From contig NC_017030.1 of NCBI RefSeq assembly GCF_000255295.1, forward strand, positions 3,844,001 through 3,908,000: a DNA stretch of 64,000 nt, in the 5' to 3' direction. The notes below the pieces were generated by a model, which was not told the origin of the DNA, did not search any database, and saw only the letters and a program-made list of their open reading frames with translations. Made by a program: the position numbers and the translations under genes. The stretch is from Corallococcus coralloides DSM 2259. GTDB taxonomy: Bacteria > Myxococcota > Myxococcia > Myxococcales > Myxococcaceae. This document shows, piece by piece, positions 50,764 through 59,453 of the stretch (the first letter of the stretch is position 1; each line of letters opens with the position of its first letter).

Positions 50764-51606
50764 ATGGATTCCCCGCCCGAGGCCGACCTCTCCACCGATG
50801 AACTCTTCGCCCGCACGCTCCAGGGCGGAGAGGAGGACGAGGGCGCGTGGCGGGCCATCTGGCAGTTGCACCACCGCGGAGGGGACGAGGTCTTCCAGCG
50901 GGCCGCGGCCTGGCTCCAGTCCTCCTCTCCGAAGGAGCGGGGACGCGGCGCGAACGTCCTGGCGCAGCTGGATTTCCGGAACCGGTCGCCGGAGCGCATC
51001 GCCCGCTTCACGGACGCGCTCCTGCCGGCGCTCGCGAAGGAGCAGGACGCCGCCGTGCTGGAGGCGATGGCCGCCGCGCTGGGCCACCTGGGGGATCCCC
51101 GTGCGGTGCCCGCGCTCCTTCCCCTGAAGGAGCACCCGGACGCCCACGTCCGCTTCGGCGTCGTCATGGGGCTGGCGAGCCACCGGGACGCCCAGGCGCT
51201 CCAGGCGTTGATCCACCTCTCGCGCGACGCTGACGAAGTCGTGCGCGAGTGGGCCACGTTCACGCTCGGCTCCCAGGCGCGGGACGTGGACACGCTGGAG
51301 CTGCGCGAGGCGCTGGTGGACCGGCTCTCCGAGACCCACGTCAAGATTCGCGGGGAGGCGCTCCTGGGATTGGCCCTGCGCAAGGACGCGCGCGTCCTGG
51401 AACCGCTGCGGCGCGCGCTGGAGGGGCCCGTGGTCACCACGCTGGACGTGGAGGCGGCCCAGGCGCTGGAGGACGTCTCGTTGCTCCCGCTGCTGCTGGA
51501 GCACCGTGAAGCCTGCGACGAAGAGGACGAGGACCACGAGTTCCGCGCGGTCCTCTTCGAGGCCATCCACGCCCTGGAGTCTCTGGTCCGAGACAAAGCG
51601 GACTAG
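50764..51606 (+). CDS. HEAT-repeat protein
   Basis: A 280-aa soluble protein starting at MDSPPEADLSTDELF. Helical HEAT repeats (~30 residues each) run from ~45 to 245: DEVFQRAAAWLQSS, AVLEAMAAALGHLGDPRAVPALL, AHVRFGVVMGLASHRDAQALQALI, EVVREWATFTLGS, VKIRGEALLGLALRKDARVLEPL. The acidic C-terminus (ACDEEDEDHEF) follows. Such proteins act as scaffolds or lyase-like partners. No partner is adjacent. Confidence 0.85.
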   Translation: MDSPPEADLSTDELFARTLQGGEEDEGAWRAIWQLHHRGGDEVFQRAAAWLQSSSPKERGRGANVLAQLDFRNRSPERIARFTDALLPALAKEQDAAVLEAMAAALGHLGDPRAVPALLPLKEHPDAHVRFGVVMGLASHRDAQALQALIHLSRDADEVVREWATFTLGSQARDVDTLELREALVDRLSETHVKIRGEALLGLALRKDARVLEPLRRALEGPVVTTLDVEAAQALEDVSLLPLLLEHREACDEEDEDHEFRAVLFEAIHALESLVRDKAD

Positions 51607-51693
51607 CTGGAAATAATCCGAAATCTGCACAGGTCCGGGCCTCCAGTTATACGGCGCACCGCGATTGACGCCTGTCGCTGAGGACTCCCCACC

Positions 51694-52479
51694 ATGATGC
51701 TTTCCTGCACCAACTCCGTGCGTGCCCTTCGGGGCGCGTTGCTGTCCTCCCTGTTGCTTGCCGCGAATGCCTACGCCGCGGACGATGCGCACTGGGGCTA
51801 TGACCAGACCGTGAGCCCGGAGCACTGGGGCGAGCTGCCGGGCGACGCGATCTGCGCGCAGGGCGTGGCGCAGTCGCCCATCGCGCTGGTGACCGCGGGT
51901 GCCGCCCACCCGCAGCTGGAGGTTCCCCGCTTCCACTACGCCACCAGCCGCGTGCGCATGCTCAACACGGGGCACACGGTGCAGTTCACCTACGACAACG
52001 GCAGCACCGTCCGGGTGGGAGGCAACGAGTACAAGCTGGCGCAGTTCCACTTCCACACGCCCAGCGAGCACACGAAGGACGGTGTGGAGTACCCGCTCGA
52101 GCTGCACCTGGTGCACACGGACGCGAATGGAACGCCCGCGCTGGTCGTCGGAGTCCTCATCGAGGAAGGCGCGGTGAACGCGGCGCTGTTCACCGCCTTC
52201 CGTCACCTGCCCCGGCACATGGGGGAGGAGAGCTCGCCCGCGGGAGCGCTCATCAACGCGAGCGCGCTGCTTCCGCACGACAAGGCGTTCTTCCAGTACG
52301 CGGGTTCGCTGACCACGCCCCCGTGCACCCAGGGGCTCCAGTGGTACGTGCTGAAGCAGCCCATCCAGATGTCCGACGCGCAGATCGCCGCGTTCGAAAG
52401 GCTGCCGCACCTCAACCCGAACAACCGCCCCCTTCAGCCGCTGAACGGGCGCACGGTCAGCGTGCACTCCGGGCGCTGA
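51694..52479 (+). CDS. Periplasmic alpha-carbonic anhydrase
   Basis: A 261-aa enzyme with a signal peptide (LLSSLLLAANAYAAD). It interconverts CO2 and bicarbonate. Zinc ligands are visible: His119 and His121 in QFHFHTPSEH and His138 in LELHLVH. The gate Thr lies in GSLTTPPCTQGLQW, and the opening HWGYD and QSPIAL motifs are typical of alpha enzymes. It is probably periplasmic. The upstream promoter region (51607-51693) is AT-rich. It ends 9 bp from a convergent gene. Confidence 0.92.
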   Translation: MMLSCTNSVRALRGALLSSLLLAANAYAADDAHWGYDQTVSPEHWGELPGDAICAQGVAQSPIALVTAGAAHPQLEVPRFHYATSRVRMLNTGHTVQFTYDNGSTVRVGGNEYKLAQFHFHTPSEHTKDGVEYPLELHLVHTDANGTPALVVGVLIEEGAVNAALFTAFRHLPRHMGEESSPAGALINASALLPHDKAFFQYAGSLTTPPCTQGLQWYVLKQPIQMSDAQIAAFERLPHLNPNNRPLQPLNGRTVSVHSGR

Positions 52480-52488
52480 AGGCCGGGC

Positions 52489-52878
52489 TCACCGGAACAC
52501 CAGGTCCGCCTCGGTGATGGGCCGCGCAGGAGTGTCCGTCACCGCATCGATCAGGAAGGAATTCCACCTGGCGACCGCGTAGCCACCGTAGCCGTCGCGG
52601 TTGAGGTACGCCTCGATCGCCGCGGCTCGCTCCAGCTTCTCGGTAATCAGCCAGCGAACTCCACTGGGAGGGGGCAGGGCGCCTTCGCGGATACAGCTCA
52701 CCTCCAAGGAGATGTTCGAGGTGAGCAGTGCCGGGTCCCCTCGGAAGACACGCGCGACGCGTCCTTCAACGACTGCCACGCCTGTCACTTCCGAGGGAAG
52801 CACCACGCGGTCAATCTCAACCTGGACGTGGAACTCGGCATCCAGGGCGGCTCGGGTGTAGTGGTCGGGAGGAAGCAT
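52489..52878 (-). CDS. Hypothetical protein downstream of GST
   Basis: A 129-aa soluble protein starting at MLPPDHYTRAALDAEF. It has a beta-like first half (VQVEIDRVVLPSEVTGVAVVEGRVARVFRGDPALL) and a helical middle (EKLERAAAIEAYLNRDGYGGYA). No family is recognised. It begins 9 bp after the GST stop on the same strand, so the two are likely co-transcribed. Confidence 0.6.
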   Translation of the reverse strand: MLPPDHYTRAALDAEFHVQVEIDRVVLPSEVTGVAVVEGRVARVFRGDPALLTSNISLEVSCIREGALPPPSGVRWLITEKLERAAAIEAYLNRDGYGGYAVARWNSFLIDAVTDTPARPITEADLVFR

Positions 52879-52887
52879 GCCCCCAGG

Positions 52888-53523
52888 CTACACCTCCTCC
52901 AGGGCCTCCGGCGCGTTGAGGACGTCGGTGATGCGCAGGTGGCGGGGCTGGGCCTGCACCCGCTCGAACCAGGCGCGGATGGCGGGATAGCGGCCCAGGT
53001 CGAACCGGCCCTCTTCCGCCACGTGCGTGTACGCATACAGCGCGATGTCCGCGAGGCTGTAGTGCGCGCCCGCGAAGAAGGGTCGCTTGCGCAACTCGCC
53101 TTCCATGATGTCGAGCGCGGCGTAGCCCTTCTGGATGCGCTCCTCCAACTCCTTCTCCTTGCCGGAAGGGATGCCAAAGAAGGTGAGCCATGCCCGGGCC
53201 ACGGCGACGTAGGGCTCGTGGCTGTACTGCTCGAAGAACATCCACTGGAGCATCCGCGCCCGCTCCAGCCGGTCGGTGGGAATGAAGGGCGTGCCCTCGG
53301 CGAAGTACCAGAGGATGGCGTTGGACTCGGCGAGGAAGACACCCGGCTCCAGCTCCACGGTGGGGGTCCGGGCAATGGGGTTCATCGCCTTGAACTCCGG
53401 CGTGCGCGTCTCTCCCGCGGAGAGGTCCACCTCCCGCGTCTCAAACGGAATCGCGAGCTGATGCAGCAGCAGGCGGACCTTGTAGCAATTCCCGGAGGGG
53501 TGGAACTGGTGGAGCTTGATCAT
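52888..53523 (-). CDS. Glutathione S-transferase family protein
   Basis: A 211-aa protein starting at MIKLHQFHPSGNCYKV. The thioredoxin-like N-domain (1-80) has the Ser of SGNCYKVRLLLHQL, the cis-Pro region (ARTPTVEL) and the ES-x-I motif (LAESNAILWYF). The helical C-domain follows (90-205), with FAGAHYSLADIALYAYTHVAEEG. These are the beta/Nu-like bacterial GST marks; the substrate is unknown. Longer frames upstream are antisense to the hydrolase leader. The next gene on the same strand follows after 9 bp. Confidence 0.9.
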   Translation of the reverse strand: MIKLHQFHPSGNCYKVRLLLHQLAIPFETREVDLSAGETRTPEFKAMNPIARTPTVELEPGVFLAESNAILWYFAEGTPFIPTDRLERARMLQWMFFEQYSHEPYVAVARAWLTFFGIPSGKEKELEERIQKGYAALDIMEGELRKRPFFAGAHYSLADIALYAYTHVAEEGRFDLGRYPAIRAWFERVQAQPRHLRITDVLNAPEALEEV

Positions 53524-53700
53524 GGGCGGTGAGTCTATTCCCCTGAGAGTCCGCGTGCCTTTCTTTGAGCAGTCGAGGACACGCGGTTGGCCTGCCGGGG
53601 CTTGGACCGCGGTCTGCGTTGGCACGTCCACGGACGCCCTCCACCCTCAGGTCGGCCTGCGCCATTCGCACGCAGGCGACTCGAGTTCTTGGAGGGGGCC

Positions 53701-54543
53701 ATGAACACTCAGTGCTTCACGGAACAGAACCTGCGCCGGTGGGGCCTGCTCTGGGCGCTCGGGGCACTGCTGGTTGCCTGCTCGCCTTCAGCCAATACCG
53801 GTCCCGTCAGCGACGAGAAGCCGGCCGACGCTTGTGAAAAGCCCACGGTCGTCCTCGTCCACGGGGCCTTCGCGGATGCATCCGGTTGGGCCGGAGTCAT
53901 CGCGCCGCTTCAGCAGCAGGGCTACACGGTCTACGCGTTCGCCAACCCCTTGCGCAGCATCTCCGGGGACGCGGAGTACCTGCGGTCCTTCCTGAGCACC
54001 CTCACGGGCCCCATCGTCCTGGTCGGCCACTCCTATGGCGGAGCGGTCATGACGAACGCGGCCACCGGGAACCCGAACGTGAAGGCGCTCGTGTACGTCG
54101 CCGCGTACGCACTCGACGAGGGAGAGACGCTCCTGGCCGCCAACACGCTCGGCGGTGGCCAATCCGAGCTTGGCAACCACCTCATCCTGCGCCCCTTCCC
54201 TGGAGCCGGGACGGGGGATGCTGACGGCTACATCGACCCCGCCTTCTTCCACGAGCTCTTCGCGGGCGACCTCTCCGAGGAGGACGCGGCGGTCCTCGCC
54301 GCGAGCCAACGCCCGGCCGCTGCCTCCATCTTCCAGAGTCCCTCCGGCCCGCCCGCGTGGAAGGACCTTCCGTCCTGGTATCTGATTGCCAGCGACGACC
54401 ACACCATCCCGCCCGAGGCCCAACGTGTCATGGCCCAGCGCGCTGGCTCCCAGGCCGTCGAAATCGAGAGCTCCCACGTCGCGATGATCAGCCACCCGGA
54501 CGTGGTGACGGAGCTGGTCGGCGAAGCCTCCGGATGCCGTTGA
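53701..54543 (+). CDS. Alpha/beta-hydrolase lipoprotein
   Basis: A 280-aa lipoprotein starting at MNTQCFTEQNLRRWG with lipobox LLVAC (Cys27). The nucleophile elbow is VLVGHSYGGAV (Ser111). The oxyanion region is LVHGAFADASGW, and the acid/His pair are in IASDDHTIPP and ESSHVAMISHP. This matches the EstA/MhpC-like 'alpha/beta fold hydrolase' group often called haloperoxidase-like. It likely hydrolyses a small ester at the envelope. A long hairpin spans its stop codon. Confidence 0.88.
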   Translation: MNTQCFTEQNLRRWGLLWALGALLVACSPSANTGPVSDEKPADACEKPTVVLVHGAFADASGWAGVIAPLQQQGYTVYAFANPLRSISGDAEYLRSFLSTLTGPIVLVGHSYGGAVMTNAATGNPNVKALVYVAAYALDEGETLLAANTLGGGQSELGNHLILRPFPGAGTGDADGYIDPAFFHELFAGDLSEEDAAVLAASQRPAAASIFQSPSGPPAWKDLPSWYLIASDDHTIPPEAQRVMAQRAGSQAVEIESSHVAMISHPDVVTELVGEASGCR

Positions 54544-54555
54544 ATCCGGAGGCTT
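54524..54555. terminator. Perfect hairpin across a stop codon
   Basis: A perfect 12-bp inverted repeat (AAGCCTCCGGAT/ATCCGGAGGCTT, 8-base loop containing most of the hydrolase stop) lies between convergent genes. It serves as a bidirectional terminator. Confidence 0.6.
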
Positions 54556-54573
54556 CTGGGAACCCCCCTGGGG

Positions 54574-56520
54574 TCAGGGGTAGACGCAGGTCACATTGAA
54601 CGCGCTGGTACTGCGATCGCCCAGGCTCCAGGTGCCACCGCCGCGCACGACGATGACTCCGCTGGCGTAGGGGGTCGAGCTCCAGATCCACTCAAGAGTC
54701 CATCCCGCGTTCGCGAGGAAACGACCGCCTTTCTCGACGTGCAGTGCCTCCAGCTCCGACGAGGTCGGCAACCGCCACCCCGTGTGGTTGGCGGTCGTCC
54801 TGCTGGAGCAATAGGTCTCCGCGTTCGCGTACGTTCGCAGGGCCGCGTCCGGCCGCATCCAGGTCCGTCCTGCATGGGAGAAGGTCGCGGGGTATTCCCC
54901 CGTCCCACGAACACACGTCAGGAATTGCTTGTCGGAATCCAGGGAGTAGCTGGAGCCGCCGGTCGCCATGTTCGTCACCCGATGGCCATTGGAGATGGGG
55001 GTCATGGCCCAGAGCCAGTCGAGCGGCCAGCCTGCCGCCGCGAGCTGGCTGGTGCCTTTGTCGACCCACAAATCGGTCAATTCCTCGACGGTGGGCATGC
55101 GCCACCCGGTTTGACCCGCGATGGCCGTGTTCGAGCAGTAGGTCATTCCATCCATCCAGGTCACGGTGGCCGCCCCCGGCCTCACCCAGGTCAGTCCTCC
55201 ACTCGTGAGCGTGCTGGCTGGGTCGATGGCTGCCGGCAGTCCCGAGACAGTGAAGGACTTCGAGGCCGAGAGGCCGTGGGCATTGGTCACGACGACGGTG
55301 ATGGTGGGGAGGATGCCCGCTGCCGTGAAGGCAGGCGCCGTCCACACGACCTGGCTGGTGTTGGCGGTGTCCTGCGCCGTGGCCAGTGAGCCGGTGCTGG
55401 CGGTCCAGGCAAAAGTCAGGGGGCTGGCCTGCGGGTCCAGGGCGGTGACGTCAAAGGACACCGTCTGCTCAGGCGAGGTGGAGGTGGCGGACTGGTAGAA
55501 GTTCGTGAAAGTCGGAGCAAAGCGCACGGGAGCGGTGTCGGTGACACAGAGGTTGAGCGAGCCCGTGGTCTGTCCACCCCGGCCGTCTTGAACCGTGACG
55601 GTGAGGCGGCAGTTGTTGCATGCGCCGGCCGGCCTGGAGGAGGGGATGAACGAGGCGGTGCTGGACGTCGCATCCGCCCAGGTGCCGGGACAGGAAGCGG
55701 TCCACTGGTAGGAGAGGGCATCCGCATCCGCATCGGACGCAAGCGCGGAGACGGCGGTGGACTGTCCCGCGTCGAGGCGGTTGAGGGAAGCGGAGACCCT
55801 GGCGACGACAGGCCAGCGGTTGAAGGAGATGTCGAGGGTGGCGTCGCCGGTGACGAGGTCCGGGACGACGTTGACGGAGAGGGAGACGGAGACAGCGGCG
55901 CCCTGGGAGTCCGTCACGGTGAGGGTGAGGGTCTGCACGCCGGGGGAGGCAGGCGCCGTCCACGAGGAGGTCGCGGCGGTGAAGTCGGAGAAGGTGCCAC
56001 CGGAGGCGGTCCAGGCCAGCGTGAGCGTGTCTCCGGGGTTGGGATCATGAACCGTGGCTGACAGCGAAAGGGATGCACCTGGCTGAAGCGCGTTGCTGGA
56101 GGCGGTCAGTGAGTCAATGACGGGCGCTTCGTTGTCATAGGGCGCGGGGGCCGGAAGCTCCTGGAGGCTGAGGAACACGGCGGTGGTCTGGTTGGCGGTG
56201 ATGGAGACACCGGAAGCCTGTCCCTGGAAGCGCAGGGTGCCAGAGGTGTCGAAGGCCTCCGCGAGGACGAAGCGGCCGGGCCCGGCGGGGATGTTGCCAA
56301 CGAGGCCGCCCCAGGAACCGCTGGCCTTGACCAGCTCGACGACGCGGGAAGACATGTCCGGTGAGGAGACGGTCACCTGGACGCGGCTGACATCACCCAG
56401 GGAGAGGGCCTGCTGGACGGAGCCGGCGAGTTGGACGGAGCCGACGGGCTGCGTGCTACAGGCCATGAGGGTGAGCAGCAGCAATCCGGCGAGGGCGGAG
56501 AGAGGACGGTGGAGGGGCAT
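54574..56520 (-). CDS. Surface lipoprotein: Ig-like domains plus two DUF1566 domains
   Basis: A 648-aa lipoprotein (lipobox LMAC, Cys20) with the same first ~425 residues as the Kelch lipoprotein at 21257-23542: SWGGLVGNIPAG, NEAPVIDSLTASS, DPNPGDTLTLAWTASGG, GACNNCRLTVTVQDGRGG. The C-terminal ~200 residues are two DUF1566 repeats (TWMDGMTYCSN...WRMPTVEELTDLW; TYANAETYCSS...WRLPTSSELEALH). DUF1566 domains occur in Lcl-type adhesins that bind matrix polymers. The likely role is adhesion, with a swapped tip domain relative to the Kelch paralog. It ends 30 bp from the convergent hydrolase. Confidence 0.88.
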   Translation of the reverse strand: MPLHRPLSALAGLLLLTLMACSTQPVGSVQLAGSVQQALSLGDVSRVQVTVSSPDMSSRVVELVKASGSWGGLVGNIPAGPGRFVLAEAFDTSGTLRFQGQASGVSITANQTTAVFLSLQELPAPAPYDNEAPVIDSLTASSNALQPGASLSLSATVHDPNPGDTLTLAWTASGGTFSDFTAATSSWTAPASPGVQTLTLTVTDSQGAAVSVSLSVNVVPDLVTGDATLDISFNRWPVVARVSASLNRLDAGQSTAVSALASDADADALSYQWTASCPGTWADATSSTASFIPSSRPAGACNNCRLTVTVQDGRGGQTTGSLNLCVTDTAPVRFAPTFTNFYQSATSTSPEQTVSFDVTALDPQASPLTFAWTASTGSLATAQDTANTSQVVWTAPAFTAAGILPTITVVVTNAHGLSASKSFTVSGLPAAIDPASTLTSGGLTWVRPGAATVTWMDGMTYCSNTAIAGQTGWRMPTVEELTDLWVDKGTSQLAAAGWPLDWLWAMTPISNGHRVTNMATGGSSYSLDSDKQFLTCVRGTGEYPATFSHAGRTWMRPDAALRTYANAETYCSSRTTANHTGWRLPTSSELEALHVEKGGRFLANAGWTLEWIWSSTPYASGVIVVRGGGTWSLGDRSTSAFNVTCVYP

Positions 56521-56702
56521 GGTTTGCAGGGAGTGAGCGGCTGGAGACCGGCCTGACGTTCGCGGAGCACTCCTGGCGTGTCCAGCCGGAAATGTTGTGT
56601 AGTTTATATTTACTCGTTTTGCGGTTATTGGGTTGGGTTTGGAGCATGCATGGATGGGGACGCGCAGTCGCGCGCTGTCCTTTCCTCGAACAAGAGGTTT
56701 GC

Positions 56703-58070
56703 ATGCGTAGACTTTCCATGGCGCTGCTCGTTGGTGTCTCCATTGCTGGTTGCGGAGGCGACCCGGAAGTGGAGAACCGGGAGATCATCTCCAACCTGAT
56801 CGAGGCCGGCTTCCCGGCCAATGACATCCAGGTCTTCGACGGAAACGTGTACGTGGGCCGCGACGCTCACGTGACCCTCGAGGCGTCCCGTGAGCTGCTC
56901 CAGCCCCTGGAGGAGGGGAGTGCCGAGCAGTACCGCACGACGAACCAGGTCGGCACGAGCGTGACGAAGATCTGCGTCAACCCCACCGCCGCGTTCAACA
57001 GCTATTCCAACCTGAGTCAGGGCCTGGACCTGGCCATCGCCAACTACAACGAGCAGGGGCTGCGGCTCACCTTCGCTCGCGGGCCGACCACGGGCTGTAC
57101 GGCGAACATCTCCGCGGAGACCACGACCGGCACGGGCGGACAGGCGGGCTTCCCGTCGAACGGGATGCCCTATGGCGTCTTCTATATCGGCACCGGCTTG
57201 GACAGCTACAGCGCGGACGTGAACGAGCACGTCATCACCCACGAGCTGGGTCACGCCATCGGCTTCCGTCACTCGGACTACTACAACCGCAGCATCAGCT
57301 GCGGCATCGGTGGTGACGAGGGCGAGGCGGGCGTGGGGGCCATCCACATCCCCAACACGCCCACCACGGCCACCGTGGGCGGCTCCGTCATGAACTCGTG
57401 CTTCCGGTCGACCGAGACGGGTGAGTGGACCGGCTCGGACATCACCGCGCTGGCGGCCCTCTACTCCACGGGCGGCGGGGTCCAGAGCTGCTCGAACTAC
57501 AACATCATCTCCTATCGCGGGCAGAACGGGACGCAGATCCGCTGCGGCTGCGACGCGGTGGGCGGCGGCACCGTGTGGGGGACGGACCTCTACACCGACG
57601 ACTCGAGCGTCTGCGTGGCCGCGGTGCATGCCGGCGCGATCGGCACGGCGGGTGGGACGGTGGTGGTCACCATCCAGCCGGGGCAGTCCAGCTACGCGGG
57701 CACCACGCGCAACGGCGTCACCACGTACTCCTACGGCGCCTGGGCGGGGAGCTTCTCGGTCAGCGGCACGACGCCTCCGCTGAACAGCTGCTCCAGCTAC
57801 AGCTTCACGTCCTACCGCGGCCAGAACGGCACGAGCATCCGGTGCAGCTGCGGTCCGGTGAGCGGCGGCACGGTGTGGGGGACGGACCTCTACACCGATG
57901 ACTCGAACGCCTGCGCGGCCGCGGTGCACGCGGGGGTGATTCCGGCTTCGGGTGGCAACGTGTCCGTCACCATCCAGCCGGGGCAGTCCAGCTACACGGG
58001 CACCACTCGCAACGGCATCACCACGTACTCCTACGGCGCCTGGGCGGGGAGCTTCTCCCTCAGCCCGTAG
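56703..58070 (+). CDS. M57-type zinc metalloprotease lipoprotein with two LCCL domains
   Basis: A 455-aa lipoprotein starting at MRRLSMALLVGVSIAGCGG (lipobox IAGC, Cys17). The protease domain (~80-260) has HELGHAIGFRH (His180, Glu181, His184, His190), the extended zinc motif of the M57 'dual-action' myxobacterial proteases, and a Met-turn-like SVMNSC. Two LCCL domains follow (~263-350 and ~361-450), each with YRGQNGT-IRC-C and GGTVWGTDLYTDDS. The LCCL copies are nearly identical at the DNA level. It is likely a surface protease that attacks protein polymers. A terminator follows. The leader (56521-56702) is AT-rich. Confidence 0.88.
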   Translation: MRRLSMALLVGVSIAGCGGDPEVENREIISNLIEAGFPANDIQVFDGNVYVGRDAHVTLEASRELLQPLEEGSAEQYRTTNQVGTSVTKICVNPTAAFNSYSNLSQGLDLAIANYNEQGLRLTFARGPTTGCTANISAETTTGTGGQAGFPSNGMPYGVFYIGTGLDSYSADVNEHVITHELGHAIGFRHSDYYNRSISCGIGGDEGEAGVGAIHIPNTPTTATVGGSVMNSCFRSTETGEWTGSDITALAALYSTGGGVQSCSNYNIISYRGQNGTQIRCGCDAVGGGTVWGTDLYTDDSSVCVAAVHAGAIGTAGGTVVVTIQPGQSSYAGTTRNGVTTYSYGAWAGSFSVSGTTPPLNSCSSYSFTSYRGQNGTSIRCSCGPVSGGTVWGTDLYTDDSNACAAAVHAGVIPASGGNVSVTIQPGQSSYTGTTRNGITTYSYGAWAGSFSLSP

Positions 58071-58097
58071 TCGTCGCGTTCGCATCCAGAACGAGCG

Positions 58098-58133
58098 GCC
58101 CCTGGGGACGGTTGTCCCCGGGGGCTGTTTTTT
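58098..58133 (+). terminator. Rho-independent terminator of the M57 protease gene
   Basis: GCCCCTGGGGAC pairs with GTCCCCGGGGGC (11 of 12) around a 4-base loop and is followed by TTTTTT within a few bases. Confidence 0.85.
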
Positions 58134-58269
58134 CCCGGTCAGGAGCGGGTGGCCAGGAGCTCCGCCAGCACGGCCCGGACCTGCTGGCGCAGCCAGGCCG
58201 TAGGAACAGGAGAAGGGGGCACCGTCCTCGGATACAATCGCCATGCACACGATGCAGGGGGAACGCGGC

Positions 58270-59351
58270 TTGAAGCTTTGGATGTTCGTCGTCATCGGCG
58301 TGGTGATGGGGGCTGCTCTACTCGCGACATCGACAGTGACGAGGATGGCGGCGTGAACGTCGTTGTCGATGCGGGCGCTGACGGTGGCCATGATGCGGGC
58401 GCTGACGGGGGCCTCGACGCCGGTGCTGATGAAGGCGTCGACGCGGGCACTGACGGGGGCGCCGACGCGGGCACGTGCACGCAGGATGCGGACTGTGACC
58501 TGGAGCAGCGGTGCGAGCACGCGACCGGTGCGTGCGTGCCCCGGACCTTGCGGTGCACGACCTCCGCGGACTGTCTTGCTTCGGAGCTCTGCCATCCCAC
58601 GGCGGACGTCTGTGTCCAGACCTGCATGAGTGCCGCGGACTGCCCGGACTCGGCGAAGATCTGCGACGTGCTGAGCCCCACCGATTCGCAGCGGGTCTGC
58701 AAGTGCTCCACGGATGTGCTGTGCAACGAAGGGCGCAGCACCTTCGACCAGGTGTGCTCGATTCAGGATGCCGTCTGCACGCCGAAGTGCACGGCGGATG
58801 CGGAATGCGCCGAGGGGCTGCGCTGCGATACCACCACGGGGCAGTGCAAGGTGCGCGGTGACAGCGGGGCCCCCTGCACGGGAGCGGGGCAGTCGAACTG
58901 CGACTACGGCACGCACTTCTGCAGCTCGAACGTGTGCACGGCGCTCTGGGAGCCCACTTGCCTCAACTACGAGAACTTCCCGAACAAGGACCGGCTGGGC
59001 ACCACCGGCCCCATCCTCTACGACGCCCGCCGGGTGAGCGTCAGTACCGACCCGGCGCTCTGCGGGAGCGCGACCCCCAAGCGCGTGGATGTCGCACTCT
59101 CCGCGTATGCCAGCAGGCCCTTCCCGACGCTCAAGTCGCAGCTGGGTGGCTTCTTCCGGGTGATGGTGGATGGGTCCACGCGGGATGGCCAATCGACCCT
59201 GTTCCCGGGGAACACCTACACCGTGTCGGGCGAGGACCGGGAGCGTGCGGAGTTTGTCGTGAGCCTCTGCGTCGAGCCGACAAGCACCACCCTTTCAGGC
59301 GGCTTCTACTTCACGGACGGCAACTTCCTCTGCTTCCAGGCCAACTACTAG
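58270..59351 (+). CDS. Cys-rich lipoprotein with Asp-Ala-Gly tract; leader frameshifted at a G5 run
   Basis: A TTG (58270) or ATG (58282) starts a lipoprotein leader (LKLWMFVVIGVVMG) with a purine-rich ribosome site. Within GGGGG (58308-58312) the natural lipobox continuation GGCSTRDIDSDEDGG lies in another frame; one extra G would rejoin the leader to the body (~345 codons). The body has an Asp-Ala-Gly spacer (DAGADGG repeated), about 30 Cys in EGF/TIL-like clusters (~115-265), and a beta-rich C-terminal domain ending FLCFQANY. This is typical of myxobacterial Cys-rich surface lipoproteins. The break may be real (phase-variable) or a sequencing error. Confidence 0.65.
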
Positions 59352-59453
59352 GGAAGGCACATCACGAATGCGGGGGACGGATGTGTCCACGGGGCGCCAT
59401 GGGCGGCCGTGATCCCCGCTCTTCTGGCTCCGGTCCGTAGTAGGAACGCTCCG

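Noticed and set aside
58139..58225. Short minus-strand protein-like end (WLRQQVRAVLAELLATRS)
   Set aside because: Only about 28 codons with no start or neighbour; it overlaps the leader of the Cys-rich lipoprotein gene and could be chance in GC-rich sequence.
56625..59192. Long minus-strand open frame over the M57 protease and Cys-rich lipoprotein
   Set aside because: Antisense shadow of two recognisable plus-strand genes, without motifs or a sensible start.
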